From Chthoniobacterales bacterium (GTDB lineage: Bacteria; Verrucomicrobiota; Verrucomicrobiia; Chthoniobacterales; UBA10450): a stretch of 39,261 nt of DNA. The translations under genes and the position numbers were made by a program. Under the pieces are notes generated by a model. It did no database searches, was not told the origin of the DNA, and saw only the letters and a list, made by a program, of their open reading frames with translations. Position 1 is the first letter of the stretch. Each line of letters begins with the position of its first letter. Location: positions 1 to 39,261 of the forward strand of contig JACDHZ010000004.1 in NCBI GenBank assembly GCA_013820755.1, in the 5' to 3' direction. Positions 19,704 through 29,462 of this stretch are shown piece by piece.

Positions 19704-21470
19704 TCAGCTGATTAAGTCCGCGTAGTGTTGGCGCGCGACTTCTGTGCAACGTGCGAGGATTTCCGCCGGCGTGGTGAGTTCCAGTGCCGCCGTCACCAGC
19801 TTTTCACACTCCGGAATCGACAAACTCTGGACGACACGCTTTACGCGTGGCACCAGCGACGCGCTCACACTTAGCTCATCCATGCCTAGCCCAAGAAGCA
19901 GCGGCACCATGGTGAGGTCCCCCGCCATTTCACCGCAAACGCCCGCCCAAATATCATGCCTGTGCGCAGCGTCCGAAACCATCTTCAACAGCCGGAGCAC
20001 CGCAGGGTGCGCCGGCTCGTAGAGATTCGCGATGCGCTCGTTCACGCGATCGACTGCCAGGGCATACTGAATCAGATCGTTCGTTCCGATGCTGAAGAAA
20101 TCGACTTCTCGCGCGAGCGCATCGGCGCAGAGGGCTGCGCTCGGAATTTCGATCATCGCGCCCACCTCCGTCGCACTGCCAAACGCAACGCGTTCCCGCT
20201 TCAACTCCGCTTTGCATTCATCCAGCACGCCGATTGCACGCCGCAATTCATCGAGCCCGGAGATCATCGGGAACATGATCTTCAGATTGCCGGTGGAGCT
20301 TGCGCGGAGAATCGCGCGGAGTTGCGCCTTGAATATGTCGAGGTTTTCGAGGCAAAACCGGATTGCGCGCAGCCCCATGAAGGGGTTCTGCTCATCAAAC
20401 GCCTCCATTCCGCAGGCGATCTTGTCCCCGCCGAGATCGAAAGTGCGGATGATCAGAGGATGGGGGGCCACGTGCTCCGCTACCTTGCGGTACGTTTGGT
20501 ATTGTTCCTCTTCAGTCGGCAAAGTTGCGCGATTGAGATAGAGGAATTCTGTTCGGTAAAGGCCGATCCCTTCGGCGCCGTTCTGCGCTACGGACTCCAC
20601 ATCATTCGGCAATTCGATGTTTGCGGAGAGCACGATGTGCCGGCCATCACGCGTGGTTGATTTGGTTTCGCGAAGCCCGGTCAGCTGCTCGGCGACCTGC
20701 TCTTTGCGGTGTTTGAGCTCGCCATAATGCCAGAGCGTGTCGGGCGTCGGATTGAGAATCAATAAGCCGTTGTAGCCGTCGACGAGCACCTCGTGCCCCG
20801 TCTCGAGCTTCTCGGTCGCGTTGTGCAGACCGACGACGGCCGGAATATTCATCGACCTCGCCATGATCGCCGTGTGCGATGTGCGGCTACCGAGGTCTGT
20901 GGCAAACCCGAGCACCTGCTTTCGATCCATCGTGGCGGTGTCAGAGGGCGTGATGTTGTGCGCGACGAGAATGTGCGGATCGCTCAATGCGAGAAATGCC
21001 TTCTGCGCCTTGCCTTGCAGATTGCGCACGACGCGTCGCGTCACGTCCTGGATGTCGAGTGCACGTTCACGGAGATACGGATCGTCAATCTTGCTTAGCG
21101 TGTCGGCGTAATGCTTCGCAACCTCTTGGAAGACGTAATCGACGTTGCAAAGATCACCCTCCAGCCTGCGTAAGACTTCATCGATCAACGTCCGGTCTTC
21201 GACGACGAGCAGATGCGCATCGAAGATGCCGGCGTCTTTCGCACCGATTGCCTCGGCGATTTTCTGCTGCATTTCGAGGATCTGCGCGCGCGTCTGGATG
21301 AGGGCGGTCTCAAACCGGCCAATTTCGTTCGCAATTTCGCTCGGTTCGATGTGATACCGCGCAACATCCTCCGCCTCGTCCCGCACGACGTGAACGGTGC
21401 CCCTGGCGATGCCAGGGGACACGGCGAGCCCGAAAAAGCGGGTTTCGGCTTTCGTGTCGTCGGTAGTCAT
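19704..21470 (-). CDS. ptsI: Phosphoenolpyruvate-protein phosphotransferase (PTS enzyme I)
   Basis: GLAVSPGIARGTVHVV...ILVAHNITPSDTATMD...GSRTSHTAIMARSMNIPAVVGL...EGIGLYRTEFLYLNR...FFSIGTNDLIQYALAVDRVNE. Confidence 0.97.
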   Translation of the reverse strand: MTTDDTKAETRFFGLAVSPGIARGTVHVVRDEAEDVARYHIEPSEIANEIGRFETALIQTRAQILEMQQKIAEAIGAKDAGIFDAHLLVVEDRTLIDEVLRRLEGDLCNVDYVFQEVAKHYADTLSKIDDPYLRERALDIQDVTRRVVRNLQGKAQKAFLALSDPHILVAHNITPSDTATMDRKQVLGFATDLGSRTSHTAIMARSMNIPAVVGLHNATEKLETGHEVLVDGYNGLLILNPTPDTLWHYGELKHRKEQVAEQLTGLRETKSTTRDGRHIVLSANIELPNDVESVAQNGAEGIGLYRTEFLYLNRATLPTEEEQYQTYRKVAEHVAPHPLIIRTFDLGGDKIACGMEAFDEQNPFMGLRAIRFCLENLDIFKAQLRAILRASSTGNLKIMFPMISGLDELRRAIGVLDECKAELKRERVAFGSATEVGAMIEIPSAALCADALAREVDFFSIGTNDLIQYALAVDRVNERIANLYEPAHPAVLRLLKMVSDAAHRHDIWAGVCGEMAGDLTMVPLLLGLGMDELSVSASLVPRVKRVVQSLSIPECEKLVTAALELTTPAEILARCTEVARQHYADLIS

Positions 21471-21576
21471 GCCGGTGCGAGACTACCTTGTCTGTCAAGA
21501 AACGGTAGAGGGAGCCGCAGGGCGTCAGCGATCGGACTGCTCGTACGCGCATGCGGTGCCGCTCGCCGCAAATCTC

Positions 21577-21885
21577 CTAGTCTTCGCTAAACTTCCCCGC
21601 AATCAGTTCCTCTAGCTCCTGCATCACGCGATCGGCATCGGGACCTTCACAGCGAATCATCAGTTTTGAACCCTGTCCCGCCGCCAGCATCATGAGGCCC
21701 ATAATGCTTTTGCCATTTATCTGTTCGCCCTCTCGCTCGACCCAGACTTCGGCGCGATAACGGCTCGCGACTCGCACAAACATCGCCGCTGGCCGGGCAT
21801 GCATGCCAAGGCGGTTCACGATGGTGACCTCCTTTTCGACTTTCTCTCCGCGAACGCCTCCCGATTTGCGATTCAGTACGCCCAT
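21577..21885 (-). CDS. ptsH: HPr family phosphocarrier protein
   Basis: MGVLNRKSGGVRGEKVEKEVTIVNRLGMHARPAAMFVRVASRYRAEVWV...EQINGKSIMGLMMLAAGQGSKL; HPr His-15 and Ser-46 motifs present. Confidence 0.95.
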   Translation of the reverse strand: MGVLNRKSGGVRGEKVEKEVTIVNRLGMHARPAAMFVRVASRYRAEVWVEREGEQINGKSIMGLMMLAAGQGSKLMIRCEGPDADRVMQELEELIAGKFSED

Positions 21886-22901
21886 TACGTTTGTTTCGTT
21901 CCCATTAAGCTGAGCAGCTTCTCGTTGAATTCCACCGCGCTGTTCCGACCCACACTCTTTAATTTTTGATCCATCGCCGCGACTTCGACAAGTCGCGCAA
22001 GGTCGCGCCCGCGGCGTACCGGGATGGTGATATGCGGAACCTGCAGCTTCAGGATTTCGTAAAATTCCTGATCCAGACCGATCCGGTCGACCTCCTCCAG
22101 ATCCTGCCAATCCTTGAGGGTTACAACGAGATCCAGCCGTTTCTCTATTCGAATGCTGCCGATCCCGAAAATCGACGCCACATTGATGATACCGATCCCA
22201 CGCACTTCCATGTGGTAGCGCGTCAGGTCCGGGGCCGTAGCCATCAATTCGCGGCCCTCGAGGGACTTAATGCGGGTGACATCGTCTGCGACGAGCGAAT
22301 AGCCCCGTTCGATGAGTCCAAGAACGCACTCGCTTTTGCCAACGCCGCTCTCGCCCCGAATCAACACTCCGATACCGAGTATATCGACCATGCTGCCGAA
22401 CTCCGTGACGGACGGCGAAAAATCGACTTCCATTGCGATAGTCGCCGCATTGATGAAACGCATCGTCACCATTGGCGTACGGAATACCGCGATTTGAGCC
22501 TCTTCAGCGATTGCCAGAAGCTGGGGATCGAGGTGTGCGCCGCGCGATACCACGAGACATGGTATCTTCTGCGCGCATAATCCGCGGAACCGTTGCGCCC
22601 GAGCGCGCGGTGAAAGACTGTCCAGATATGATTGCTCCGCCGCTCCAAGCACCTGCACGCGTTTCTCTGCGAAGTAGTTATAGAACCCGGAGAGCGCTAA
22701 ACCCGGGCGATTGATGGTGGGCTCCCGGATCTTCCGGTCAAGGCCGACGCGATTGCCTTCCAGCTTTAGGTGCAGGGTTTCGCCATGGTCGTTGTAAAAG
22801 CTTTCAACCGTGACGATGCGAACATTTTTGCGCAGCGGACTCCCGGACGTGATCGGCTGCGCGGTCGCTCGGTGAGGCATTCGGCGGGCGGAATTTTTCA
22901 A
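21885..22901 (-). CDS. hprK: HPr kinase/phosphorylase
   Basis: GVLIRGESGVGKSECVLGLIERGYSLVADD (Walker A) and MEVRGIGIINVASIFGIGSIR signature. Confidence 0.97.
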   Translation of the reverse strand: MKNSARRMPHRATAQPITSGSPLRKNVRIVTVESFYNDHGETLHLKLEGNRVGLDRKIREPTINRPGLALSGFYNYFAEKRVQVLGAAEQSYLDSLSPRARAQRFRGLCAQKIPCLVVSRGAHLDPQLLAIAEEAQIAVFRTPMVTMRFINAATIAMEVDFSPSVTEFGSMVDILGIGVLIRGESGVGKSECVLGLIERGYSLVADDVTRIKSLEGRELMATAPDLTRYHMEVRGIGIINVASIFGIGSIRIEKRLDLVVTLKDWQDLEEVDRIGLDQEFYEILKLQVPHITIPVRRGRDLARLVEVAAMDQKLKSVGRNSAVEFNEKLLSLMGTKQT

Positions 22902-22903
22902 TA

Positions 22904-23488
22904 CTACGCGGACGCCGGTTCGATAAGACCGAACTCGCCGCTCTTCCTTCGATAGAGCACGTTCATCCGGGCGCTGCGAGCATTCAGGAAGACGAGGAAC
23001 TGCCGATGCGACATCTCGAGCTGCAGCACCGCTTCATGGATGAACATCGGCTTCACCGGATATCGCTCTGATCTCACGACCGGATGATGCGCGCCGTCTT
23101 CCTCACCGTCGACATCCACCGGCTCTGGTTGAAGCACATGTTCCTCCAGGTGATGCACGATGTCATGGCGCGGGCGATGTTTCTTCATCAGGCGCGTCTT
23201 GTACTTGCGCATTTGACGCGCAATCTTGTCCACCACTGCATCGATGGCAGCGTACATGTCGTTCGTCTCTTCGCGGGCCTCGATGGTGATATGATTCGAG
23301 CAAACCAGAATTACCTCCGCGCAGTGGCGATACTTTTCGACTTCCAGGACGACATGTGCCTCGATGATCTTCGGATAGTCGAGGTGCAGACTCTCGATCT
23401 TGCGCGTTACGTAATCGCTGATCGCGGGAGTAACCTGCAGGTGCCGGCCGGTTACTTTTACCGGGGGGTGAGCGTTAGCTGTTATCAT
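22904..23488 (-). CDS. hpf: Ribosome hibernation-promoting factor, long form
   Basis: VKVTGRHLQVTPAISDYVTRKIESL...VVLEVEKYRHCAEVIL...NDMYAAIDAVVDKIARQMRKYK; C-terminal FIHEAVLQLEMSHRQFLVFLNARSARMNVLYRRKSGEFGLI. Confidence 0.95.
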   Translation of the reverse strand: MITANAHPPVKVTGRHLQVTPAISDYVTRKIESLHLDYPKIIEAHVVLEVEKYRHCAEVILVCSNHITIEAREETNDMYAAIDAVVDKIARQMRKYKTRLMKKHRPRHDIVHHLEEHVLQPEPVDVDGEEDGAHHPVVRSERYPVKPMFIHEAVLQLEMSHRQFLVFLNARSARMNVLYRRKSGEFGLIEPASA

Positions 23489-23503
23489 TGATTGGTCTTT
23501 CGA

Positions 23504-24295
23504 TTACATCCGGAACCGCTCGCCGAGATACAGCTGACGGCTGATTGGATCGTTGATGAGGAAATCTTTGGTGCCTTCGCTCTCGACGCGTCCTTCATAG
23601 ATCAAATACGCGCGATCCACGATCGAGAGCGTCTCGCGGACATTGTGGTCGGTAATCAAAATCGCGAGGCCGCTCTTCCTGAGATTGACCACTATTTGCT
23701 GCACATCGTAAACGGCGATCGGATCGACTCCGCTGAAGGGTTCATCCAACATCAGCAGCGTCGGATTTGTGACCAGCGACCGTGCGATCGTCAAGCGCCG
23801 CTTCTCGCCGCCGCTGAGCGTCAGCGCGATGTTCTTTGAGATTTTTTCGATCCCGAATTGATGCAGCAGCTCATCGCAACGGTGCCGCCGCTCCTGTCTT
23901 GTCATCGGTCGCGTCTGCAGAATCGCCATGATGTTCTCTTCGACCGTGAGCCGTCGGAAGATTGATTCCTCCTGCGGAAGATAGCCCATGCCGAGCCGCG
24001 CACGCTTGTACATCGGGTATGTCGTGACATCAGTGCCGGAAAACCTCACCTGGCCGCTGTTCGGCCTTACGAGTCCCACTATCATGTAAAAGCTCGTCGT
24101 TTTCCCGGCGCCGTTCGGGCCAAGAAGGCCTACGATCTCGCCTGCACGAACGTTGATGTTGATCCCGTTCACGACAGCGCGGCCTCCGTATATCTTCACG
24201 AGCTGCTCCGTCTCGAGGACCTTTTTCGCAGAGGGCGGCGCGTTGGGGGTCGAAGACACAGCCATGGGAGCGGCAGTCGCAATCTCCCCGCTCAT
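23504..24295 (-). CDS. lptB: LPS export ABC transporter ATP-binding protein
   Basis: LVKIYGGRAVVNGININVRAGEIVGLLGPNGAGKTTSFYMIVGLV...LGMGYLPQEESIFRRLTVEENI...LSGGEKRRLTIARSLVTNPTLLMLDEPFSGVDPIAV. Confidence 0.97.
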   Translation of the reverse strand: MSGEIATAAPMAVSSTPNAPPSAKKVLETEQLVKIYGGRAVVNGININVRAGEIVGLLGPNGAGKTTSFYMIVGLVRPNSGQVRFSGTDVTTYPMYKRARLGMGYLPQEESIFRRLTVEENIMAILQTRPMTRQERRHRCDELLHQFGIEKISKNIALTLSGGEKRRLTIARSLVTNPTLLMLDEPFSGVDPIAVYDVQQIVVNLRKSGLAILITDHNVRETLSIVDRAYLIYEGRVESEGTKDFLINDPISRQLYLGERFRM

Positions 24296-24951
24296 GATCT
24301 GGGCGGCTGCGGCTGCCGATTCTTAGGCTCCTGGCGGATCTCGGTGCGGCTGGGGCCATTCGTCGTCAGCTGGCCCGACTGGTTGATGATCATGACGGTG
24401 TCGGGGCTGGTTGCGATGTGCGAATTCAATCCACTCTGCACCCGCGGAGTCCCCTTAAGCTCAACGTTGCCGTTGCCGGCAGTGTAGACGGCGCTGTCCG
24501 CGCGCCCTACGGATCGGGCTGGCGGACCGCCATCTTGTCCGGGTGTTTCGCGCACCATGCCGACGTTCCCTTCTGCGACCGCGCGATCCAATCCACGGAC
24601 TTCCCCTTTTCCGAGATATACGGTGAGTTTGTCAGCCTGCAGGTTAAACCGCGGGTCTTTGACGATTACATGCCCGGTAAAGATGCCGATCGATTTACCG
24701 GAATCGAAGAACGCCTGCTCGGCTACAATTTCGGTCGTCGCGGGTTCGTTCGAGTTGACATTCATGCCTCCGCCGAACGCCTGCTTCAGCGGGTCGTCTG
24801 CCTTCCCCTCGGGCTTCGTGCTGCTCTCGCGGCTCTTCTTAGCCTTAGCTTTACGTTCCAAAGGTGTCGCCGTCGCCGCCGCATCCTGCGCATGGCCGGC
24901 GCTGCCGCAGATTGCGGAAACCAAGAGCACCCACGCAATAACCTTTGTCAT
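24292..24951 (-). CDS. lptA: LptA/OstA-like LPS transport periplasmic protein
   Basis: Signal peptide; ESGKSIGIFTGHVIVKDPRFNLQADKLTVYLGKGE type OstA motif; position between lptB and lptC-like. Confidence 0.8.
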   Translation of the reverse strand: MTKVIAWVLLVSAICGSAGHAQDAAATATPLERKAKAKKSRESSTKPEGKADDPLKQAFGGGMNVNSNEPATTEIVAEQAFFDSGKSIGIFTGHVIVKDPRFNLQADKLTVYLGKGEVRGLDRAVAEGNVGMVRETPGQDGGPPARSVGRADSAVYTAGNGNVELKGTPRVQSGLNSHIATSPDTVMIINQSGQLTTNGPSRTEIRQEPKNRQPQPPRS

Positions 24952-25484
24952 TGCGTTTTTTTTCCCGCGAGCGCCGCCTGGTCTTTGATGATCATTTTCA
25001 CGTTGCCCGTGAGAGTGCCTTTCCTGTCCGCGGTGCTGAATTCCATTACATCTCCAGCGATCGTAAAGTCTTCCCGTACAATGGTCGTCCGCTGCTGCGA
25101 CCGCAGCACTCGCGTGTTGATATTGAATGTGGACTCCGGCAGGTCAATCTGGAGATCAGTCGAGTTTTCGGGAGTAAATGAGGTTACTTTCAAGCCTTTG
25201 AATTGGATGTGCTCGGCATCCAGGCGCTTGGCGGTGCCTGCTTCGAATTTGGAGCGGAGATGCCCCTCCAAATCGATGTCGGGAAGCACAAGGCCCTTGA
25301 TTTCCTGCCCGATCGGCAGCGGAATGTTTGCCCCGGCCGATGGGGAACTTTGCGGCGTCTTGCCTTTCTGCTCCCGCTTCTGCTGGGCGTCGGCCGCGAC
25401 GACCCAAAGAGCGACGATCACAGCTATGAAATACGCGCCGGAAGCCCCCAGTTTTAGAGAGCGACCGCTACGAAACGGCAGCAT
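24948..25484 (-). CDS. LptC-like LPS export protein
   Basis: N-terminal TM anchor and beta-jellyroll-like sequence; position upstream of lptA; 4-nt overlap with lptA. Confidence 0.65.
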   Translation of the reverse strand: MLPFRSGRSLKLGASGAYFIAVIVALWVVAADAQQKREQKGKTPQSSPSAGANIPLPIGQEIKGLVLPDIDLEGHLRSKFEAGTAKRLDAEHIQFKGLKVTSFTPENSTDLQIDLPESTFNINTRVLRSQQRTTIVREDFTIAGDVMEFSTADRKGTLTGNVKMIIKDQAALAGKKTQ

Positions 25485-26325
25485 GGATAGCTCTTAACAT
25501 GCGGAGGTGCTTCGGCAACTGCTTTAGGGCGATCTGGTTCGGTCCGTCGCTGAGTGCACGCGCTGGATTCTCGTGGACTTCCATGAAGATTCCGTCGCAA
25601 CCCGCAGCGATGGCCGCTCGGGCCAGCACTGGCGCCAGCACACTATCCCCCGACGTAGCGTCCCCCGCACCGCCCGGGCGCTGAACTGCGTGGGTGGCGT
25701 CGAAGACGACATGGTAACCGGCTTCACGAATCCAATAAAGCGACCGCATGTCGGCAACGAGATTATTGTAGCCGAACGTCGTGCCGCGTTCGGTGAAGAA
25801 GAACTTGTCGTTGCCGAACGAAGCGAGCTTCTCCGCAATGTTTCGGAGGTCCCACGGTGCGAGGAACTGCCCTTTCTTCACGTTCACCACACGACCTGTT
25901 TCGGCCGCTGCGCGCAGGAGATCGGTTTGCCGGCAGAGGAACGCAGGGATTTGCAGAACATCGACATGTCTGCCGGCGATCGTTGCTTCCGCCGGCGAAT
26001 GAACATCCGTCGTGACCGGCACATTCATCTCCGCGCCGATCGCCGCCAGCAGTTCACATCCCTGCTCCGCGCTGATGCCGCGATAGGAGCGGATCGAAGT
26101 GCGGTTCGCCTTGTCATACGAAGCCTTAAAAATGAATGGCACCCTCTCGCCCGCGCAGATCTGCGCGATCCGCCGCGCTATGCGCCAGACGAATTTCTCC
26201 GACTCGATCACGCACGGACCGAGGATGAACGCCGGCCGCTTCCCGCCGATGACGACGTTGCCGATTTTTAGAGACTTCGCTTTCACAAACGCGGCAGCTT
26301 CCGACGGATCAGCGTGCGCGTCCAT
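25468..26325 (-). CDS. kdsA: 3-deoxy-8-phosphooctulonate (Kdo-8-P) synthase
   Basis: FILGPCVIESEKFVWRIARRIAQIC...FKASYDKANRTSIRSYRGISAEQGCELLAAI...PVTTDVHSPAEA...VFDATHAVQRPGG. Confidence 0.96.
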   Translation of the reverse strand: MDAHADPSEAAAFVKAKSLKIGNVVIGGKRPAFILGPCVIESEKFVWRIARRIAQICAGERVPFIFKASYDKANRTSIRSYRGISAEQGCELLAAIGAEMNVPVTTDVHSPAEATIAGRHVDVLQIPAFLCRQTDLLRAAAETGRVVNVKKGQFLAPWDLRNIAEKLASFGNDKFFFTERGTTFGYNNLVADMRSLYWIREAGYHVVFDATHAVQRPGGAGDATSGDSVLAPVLARAAIAAGCDGIFMEVHENPARALSDGPNQIALKQLPKHLRMLRAIHAAVS

Positions 26326-26555
26326 GCCTCACGCATTCCCTGCCGGTGGCGGAACGTTGAGCGGAGTGCGACACAGTAACCAGGATGACTTCCGCAGATT
26401 ACACAGATTCCGTATCACGATCTGCAGCAGGAGCGGGAGCCCCACATCGCTAAGAAGCGCGCGGCACAACCGTGACCTTAAAGACGAGGACTCCACTCAT
26501 CCCTGCTGACCAAAGAAGCAGCCCCTCCCGGAACGCGGCACGGTGGCGCGTGCGT

Positions 26556-27275
26556 TCATTGATGAACCACCGGGGAGCGATATTTGCGAATCAAATCTAC
26601 AATCGCGAACGGCATGTATAAGGCGGAAAAAAACAGCAGCGCCAGCCCGTGCATTTGGAGTGAATAAAGCGGGCGCGAATCGGAAAGTAAGCTCAACAGC
26701 GAGAATGCCTCGGGTTTGTGCAGCAGGAAGCCGTAGTTCACGCCGGTGATCTCGTCGACGACCAGCGTCACCACGAAATAGAGTTCCGACCATGCAAATA
26801 CCCGCACGATGGACAGTGGATACGGCCGCAGTCGCCGCGTCAGCATCAGAAACACCACGCCGACGATAATGCCGCCATGCGCGACAAAAAAGCTGATGAA
26901 CCGCGGATCAGGGAAACCGTAGTGGAGATTCGGAGTGAGCACCGCCTGTAGCGTTCCGCCTAAGCCCCAGAAGTAGGCGACTTCGAACCATCGATGGTTC
27001 GCTGTCCACACCGCGACGAGCACTACGACCATGGCCCAGTCGCACATCTGCATGGGAAGCATCTGCCGCCACTCGATATCGCCGACGCGCCGCACGAAGA
27101 CGAGGTATGTCAGGTAGTTGACGACGAGAACTGCAGCAATCGCGGCGATGATCACCCTTTGGACCGCAGCTGACCGGCGAACCGCTGCGGCAAGGACAAA
27201 CGGCAGCGCCAAGGTAATCAGGATAGTTGTCAGATGCTCCACGCTGTAGGCGTGGAACGGCGTCTGTGAATTCAT
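26556..27275 (-). CDS. TIGR02206/YwaF-like integral membrane protein
   Basis: Multi-TM ORF: YSVEHLTTILITLALPFVL...LPMQMCDWAMVVVLVAVWTANHRWFEVAYFWGLGGTLQAVLTPNLHYGFPDPRFISFFVAHGGII. Confidence 0.85.
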   Translation of the reverse strand: MNSQTPFHAYSVEHLTTILITLALPFVLAAAVRRSAAVQRVIIAAIAAVLVVNYLTYLVFVRRVGDIEWRQMLPMQMCDWAMVVVLVAVWTANHRWFEVAYFWGLGGTLQAVLTPNLHYGFPDPRFISFFVAHGGIIVGVVFLMLTRRLRPYPLSIVRVFAWSELYFVVTLVVDEITGVNYGFLLHKPEAFSLLSLLSDSRPLYSLQMHGLALLFFSALYMPFAIVDLIRKYRSPVVHQ

Positions 27276-27297
27276 TCGCCGGGTGCAGCCGGTTGCT

Positions 27298-28137
27298 TCA
27301 GCGGATCACCCATAAATTGCACGGAATAACATCCGTGACCCACGCAATGTGGGGCGGCAATTCCGTTTTAGCTCCGCTGCTCGGCTCTACCGGAACCACG
27401 AGGATATCCGCTTCAACTGCCTGCACGAAATCAGATGCCGCGAAGCCGGTGTTCCCGCGGATGCAGCGCGTTTCGACCGGCACCTCGGTTTCGCCGGCCG
27501 CCTCGATGAACGCTTCGAGCGCCGCCTCCTCTTCGTCAAGCGTCGGAGTGGTTGGCTGGTCTTCCCCGCGTTCGTCGGATTGGCCTCGCAATGTCGCCCT
27601 GGCAGCGTCGAAGGATGTATAGACGCGAATCGCATATACGCCTTCTGATTGCTCCTTGGCAGCCAGGGCGAGGGTCTGCTGCAGCGCCCGCTGCGCATAC
27701 TCGGTATAATCCGGCACGAAAAACACGATCCGGCGCAGCGGCTTCGGATTGCGGTCCGGCTTCGTGAACAACATCACCGAACAGGACGCTTCGCGCACGA
27801 GGCGGCGCGCGACGTTACCCAGAAACGACCGGCGCACGACTTCCTTCTCCAGTGCGCCCGCGACGATCAGTTCCACTGCGTTCGCCCGCGCAGCCTCGAT
27901 GATGGCTTCAGCAGGGGGGCCTTGCTGGTAGTGGATGATCGAGTCCGCTGGTAGAGAAATCTCGGACAGCGCGGTGGCGAACCGCTTCGTCGTCGCCGCG
28001 TCCTTCTTGCCGACGTAGATCAGGCTCAATTCCGCGCCCAGCCGATCGCGGACGCGTTTTGCCTCCGCGAGCACCTGCTCGAAGCGCGGCGAGAAGGCGC
28101 TCGCAACCGCTACCCGCTTGTAGAAAGGCTCGTTCAT
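27298..28137 (-). CDS. Universal stress protein family (UspA-like, two-domain)
   Basis: VAVASAFSPRFEQVLAEAKRVRDRLGAELSLIYVG...AIIEAARANAVELIVAGALEKEVVRRSFLGNVARRLVREASCSVMLF. Confidence 0.8.
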   Translation of the reverse strand: MNEPFYKRVAVASAFSPRFEQVLAEAKRVRDRLGAELSLIYVGKKDAATTKRFATALSEISLPADSIIHYQQGPPAEAIIEAARANAVELIVAGALEKEVVRRSFLGNVARRLVREASCSVMLFTKPDRNPKPLRRIVFFVPDYTEYAQRALQQTLALAAKEQSEGVYAIRVYTSFDAARATLRGQSDERGEDQPTTPTLDEEEAALEAFIEAAGETEVPVETRCIRGNTGFAASDFVQAVEADILVVPVEPSSGAKTELPPHIAWVTDVIPCNLWVIR

Positions 28138-28244
28138 TGGTGGCGCGGCGACTATTCTCGCCCTCGCGGCTATTCGCCCAACTTAGCTCATCGCGGCGAA
28201 TTTGCTGGTTGGACGGAGCGCTTCCGGCGTTCAACCTTCTCCAA

Positions 28245-28724
28245 ATGCGGCGCGCGATTTATCCCGGCAGCTTCGATCCCGTCACCAACGGCCATCTCGA
28301 TGTGATCGAGCGTGCACGAAAACTGTTTGATGAAGTCGTCGTGGCGGTCGCGCACAACGATCAGAAGCAACCGTTATTTACGCTCGAGGAGCGCCTGGAA
28401 TTGCTGCGCGCGACAATCGGCAACATGGATTGCGTGCAGATTGCCCCGCTCGATGGACTGCTCGTCGATTTTGCCGTGCAGCAGCGCGCGACAGCTGTCA
28501 TTCGCGGCCTACGCGCGGTTTCGGATTTCGAATTCGAGTTTCAAATGGCTCTTATGAATAGAAAACTGGAAGCGAACGTGGAGACGATCTTTCTGATGCC
28601 GAAGGAGGAGTACACGTACTTAAGCTCGCGGATCGTCAAAGAGATCGGCCGCCTTGGCGGCGACATTACTAAATTTGTTCCACCGAAAGTCGTGGAAGCG
28701 TTTCGTCGCAAAAAGAGCCAATGA
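28245..28724 (+). CDS. coaD: Phosphopantetheine adenylyltransferase
   Basis: MRRAIYPGSFDPVTNGHLDVIERARKLFDEVVVAVAHN...VIRGLRAVSDFEFEFQMALMNRKL...YTYLSSRIVKEIGRLGGDI. Start at 28245. Confidence 0.97.
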   Translation: MRRAIYPGSFDPVTNGHLDVIERARKLFDEVVVAVAHNDQKQPLFTLEERLELLRATIGNMDCVQIAPLDGLLVDFAVQQRATAVIRGLRAVSDFEFEFQMALMNRKLEANVETIFLMPKEEYTYLSSRIVKEIGRLGGDITKFVPPKVVEAFRRKKSQ

Positions 28725-29182
28725 AAGTTCATCTCAGGCAAATCCCGAACGAGGGACTACATCTCGAGGGTGAGGAGGATTGCCCGATCCCGGAACTCGA
28801 GAAGGAAGAAATCGTGTGCGCGGGTCCGCTCCGCTACTCGCTGGATGTCGGCGTTTCGGAAGGCTCGCTCTGGGCAAACGGGTCGTTATCACTGCCGGTC
28901 CAAGTGCGCTGCGTGGCATGTCTTGAGCCATTCGTGCACATGATCGAGGTACCGGAGTTCGCGATCGTCACTGAGACCGGCGGACCTGAAGTTGTGGACC
29001 TGACGCCGTTTGTCCGCGAAGACATCCTTCTCAATCTGCCAGCCTATCCGCGGTGCGACAGGACGGGTGAACGCGTCTGCCAGGCTCCGCTCGTGCAGCA
29101 GGAGCGCAGCGACGCTGCCGAAGCGAACGCTGCTGCACGCAAGCCAGACTGGAGTGCTCTGGACAAGCTTGACGTCGAATGA
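28721..29182 (+). CDS. YceD/DUF177 family protein
   Basis: VQVRCVACLEPF motif and position directly before rpmF. Confidence 0.85.
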   Translation: MKVHLRQIPNEGLHLEGEEDCPIPELEKEEIVCAGPLRYSLDVGVSEGSLWANGSLSLPVQVRCVACLEPFVHMIEVPEFAIVTETGGPEVVDLTPFVREDILLNLPAYPRCDRTGERVCQAPLVQQERSDAAEANAAARKPDWSALDKLDVE

Positions 29183-29232
29183 TGCGCGCGGAGTTGTGTT
29201 TTTCTGATTTCCTGCTTTCCTAATCCGCTCTT

Positions 29233-29415
29233 ATGGGAGTTCCTAAACGCAAAGTCTCGAAGATGCGACTGCGCACGCGCAAAGCATCCCACCGTTGGGT
29301 GGCTCCGCAGTTGAACAAGTGCACGCAGTGCGGCAGCACTGTGGCTTCACATACGGCATGTCCTTCCTGCGGCTACTACAAAGGCCGCCAGGTGCTCACC
29401 GTCGACGCGGGCTGA
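29233..29415 (+). CDS. rpmF: 50S ribosomal protein L32
   Basis: MGVPKRKVSKMRLRTRKASHRWVAPQLNKCTQCGSTVASHTACPSCGYYKGRQVL; zinc-ribbon cysteines. Confidence 0.96.
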   Translation: MGVPKRKVSKMRLRTRKASHRWVAPQLNKCTQCGSTVASHTACPSCGYYKGRQVLTVDAG

Positions 29416-29462
29416 TCTAGCAGGGCTCTGGGCGCGCCTTTTGCACGTGGTCTGCCGAAAGC

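Noticed and set aside
26330-26550. GCAGATTACACAGATT-type phrase and spacer between kdsA and the YwaF-like gene, considered as an intergenic repeat
   Set aside because: Only one copy seen in the window and no clear inverted or direct repeat structure, so no mobile or REP element can be claimed.
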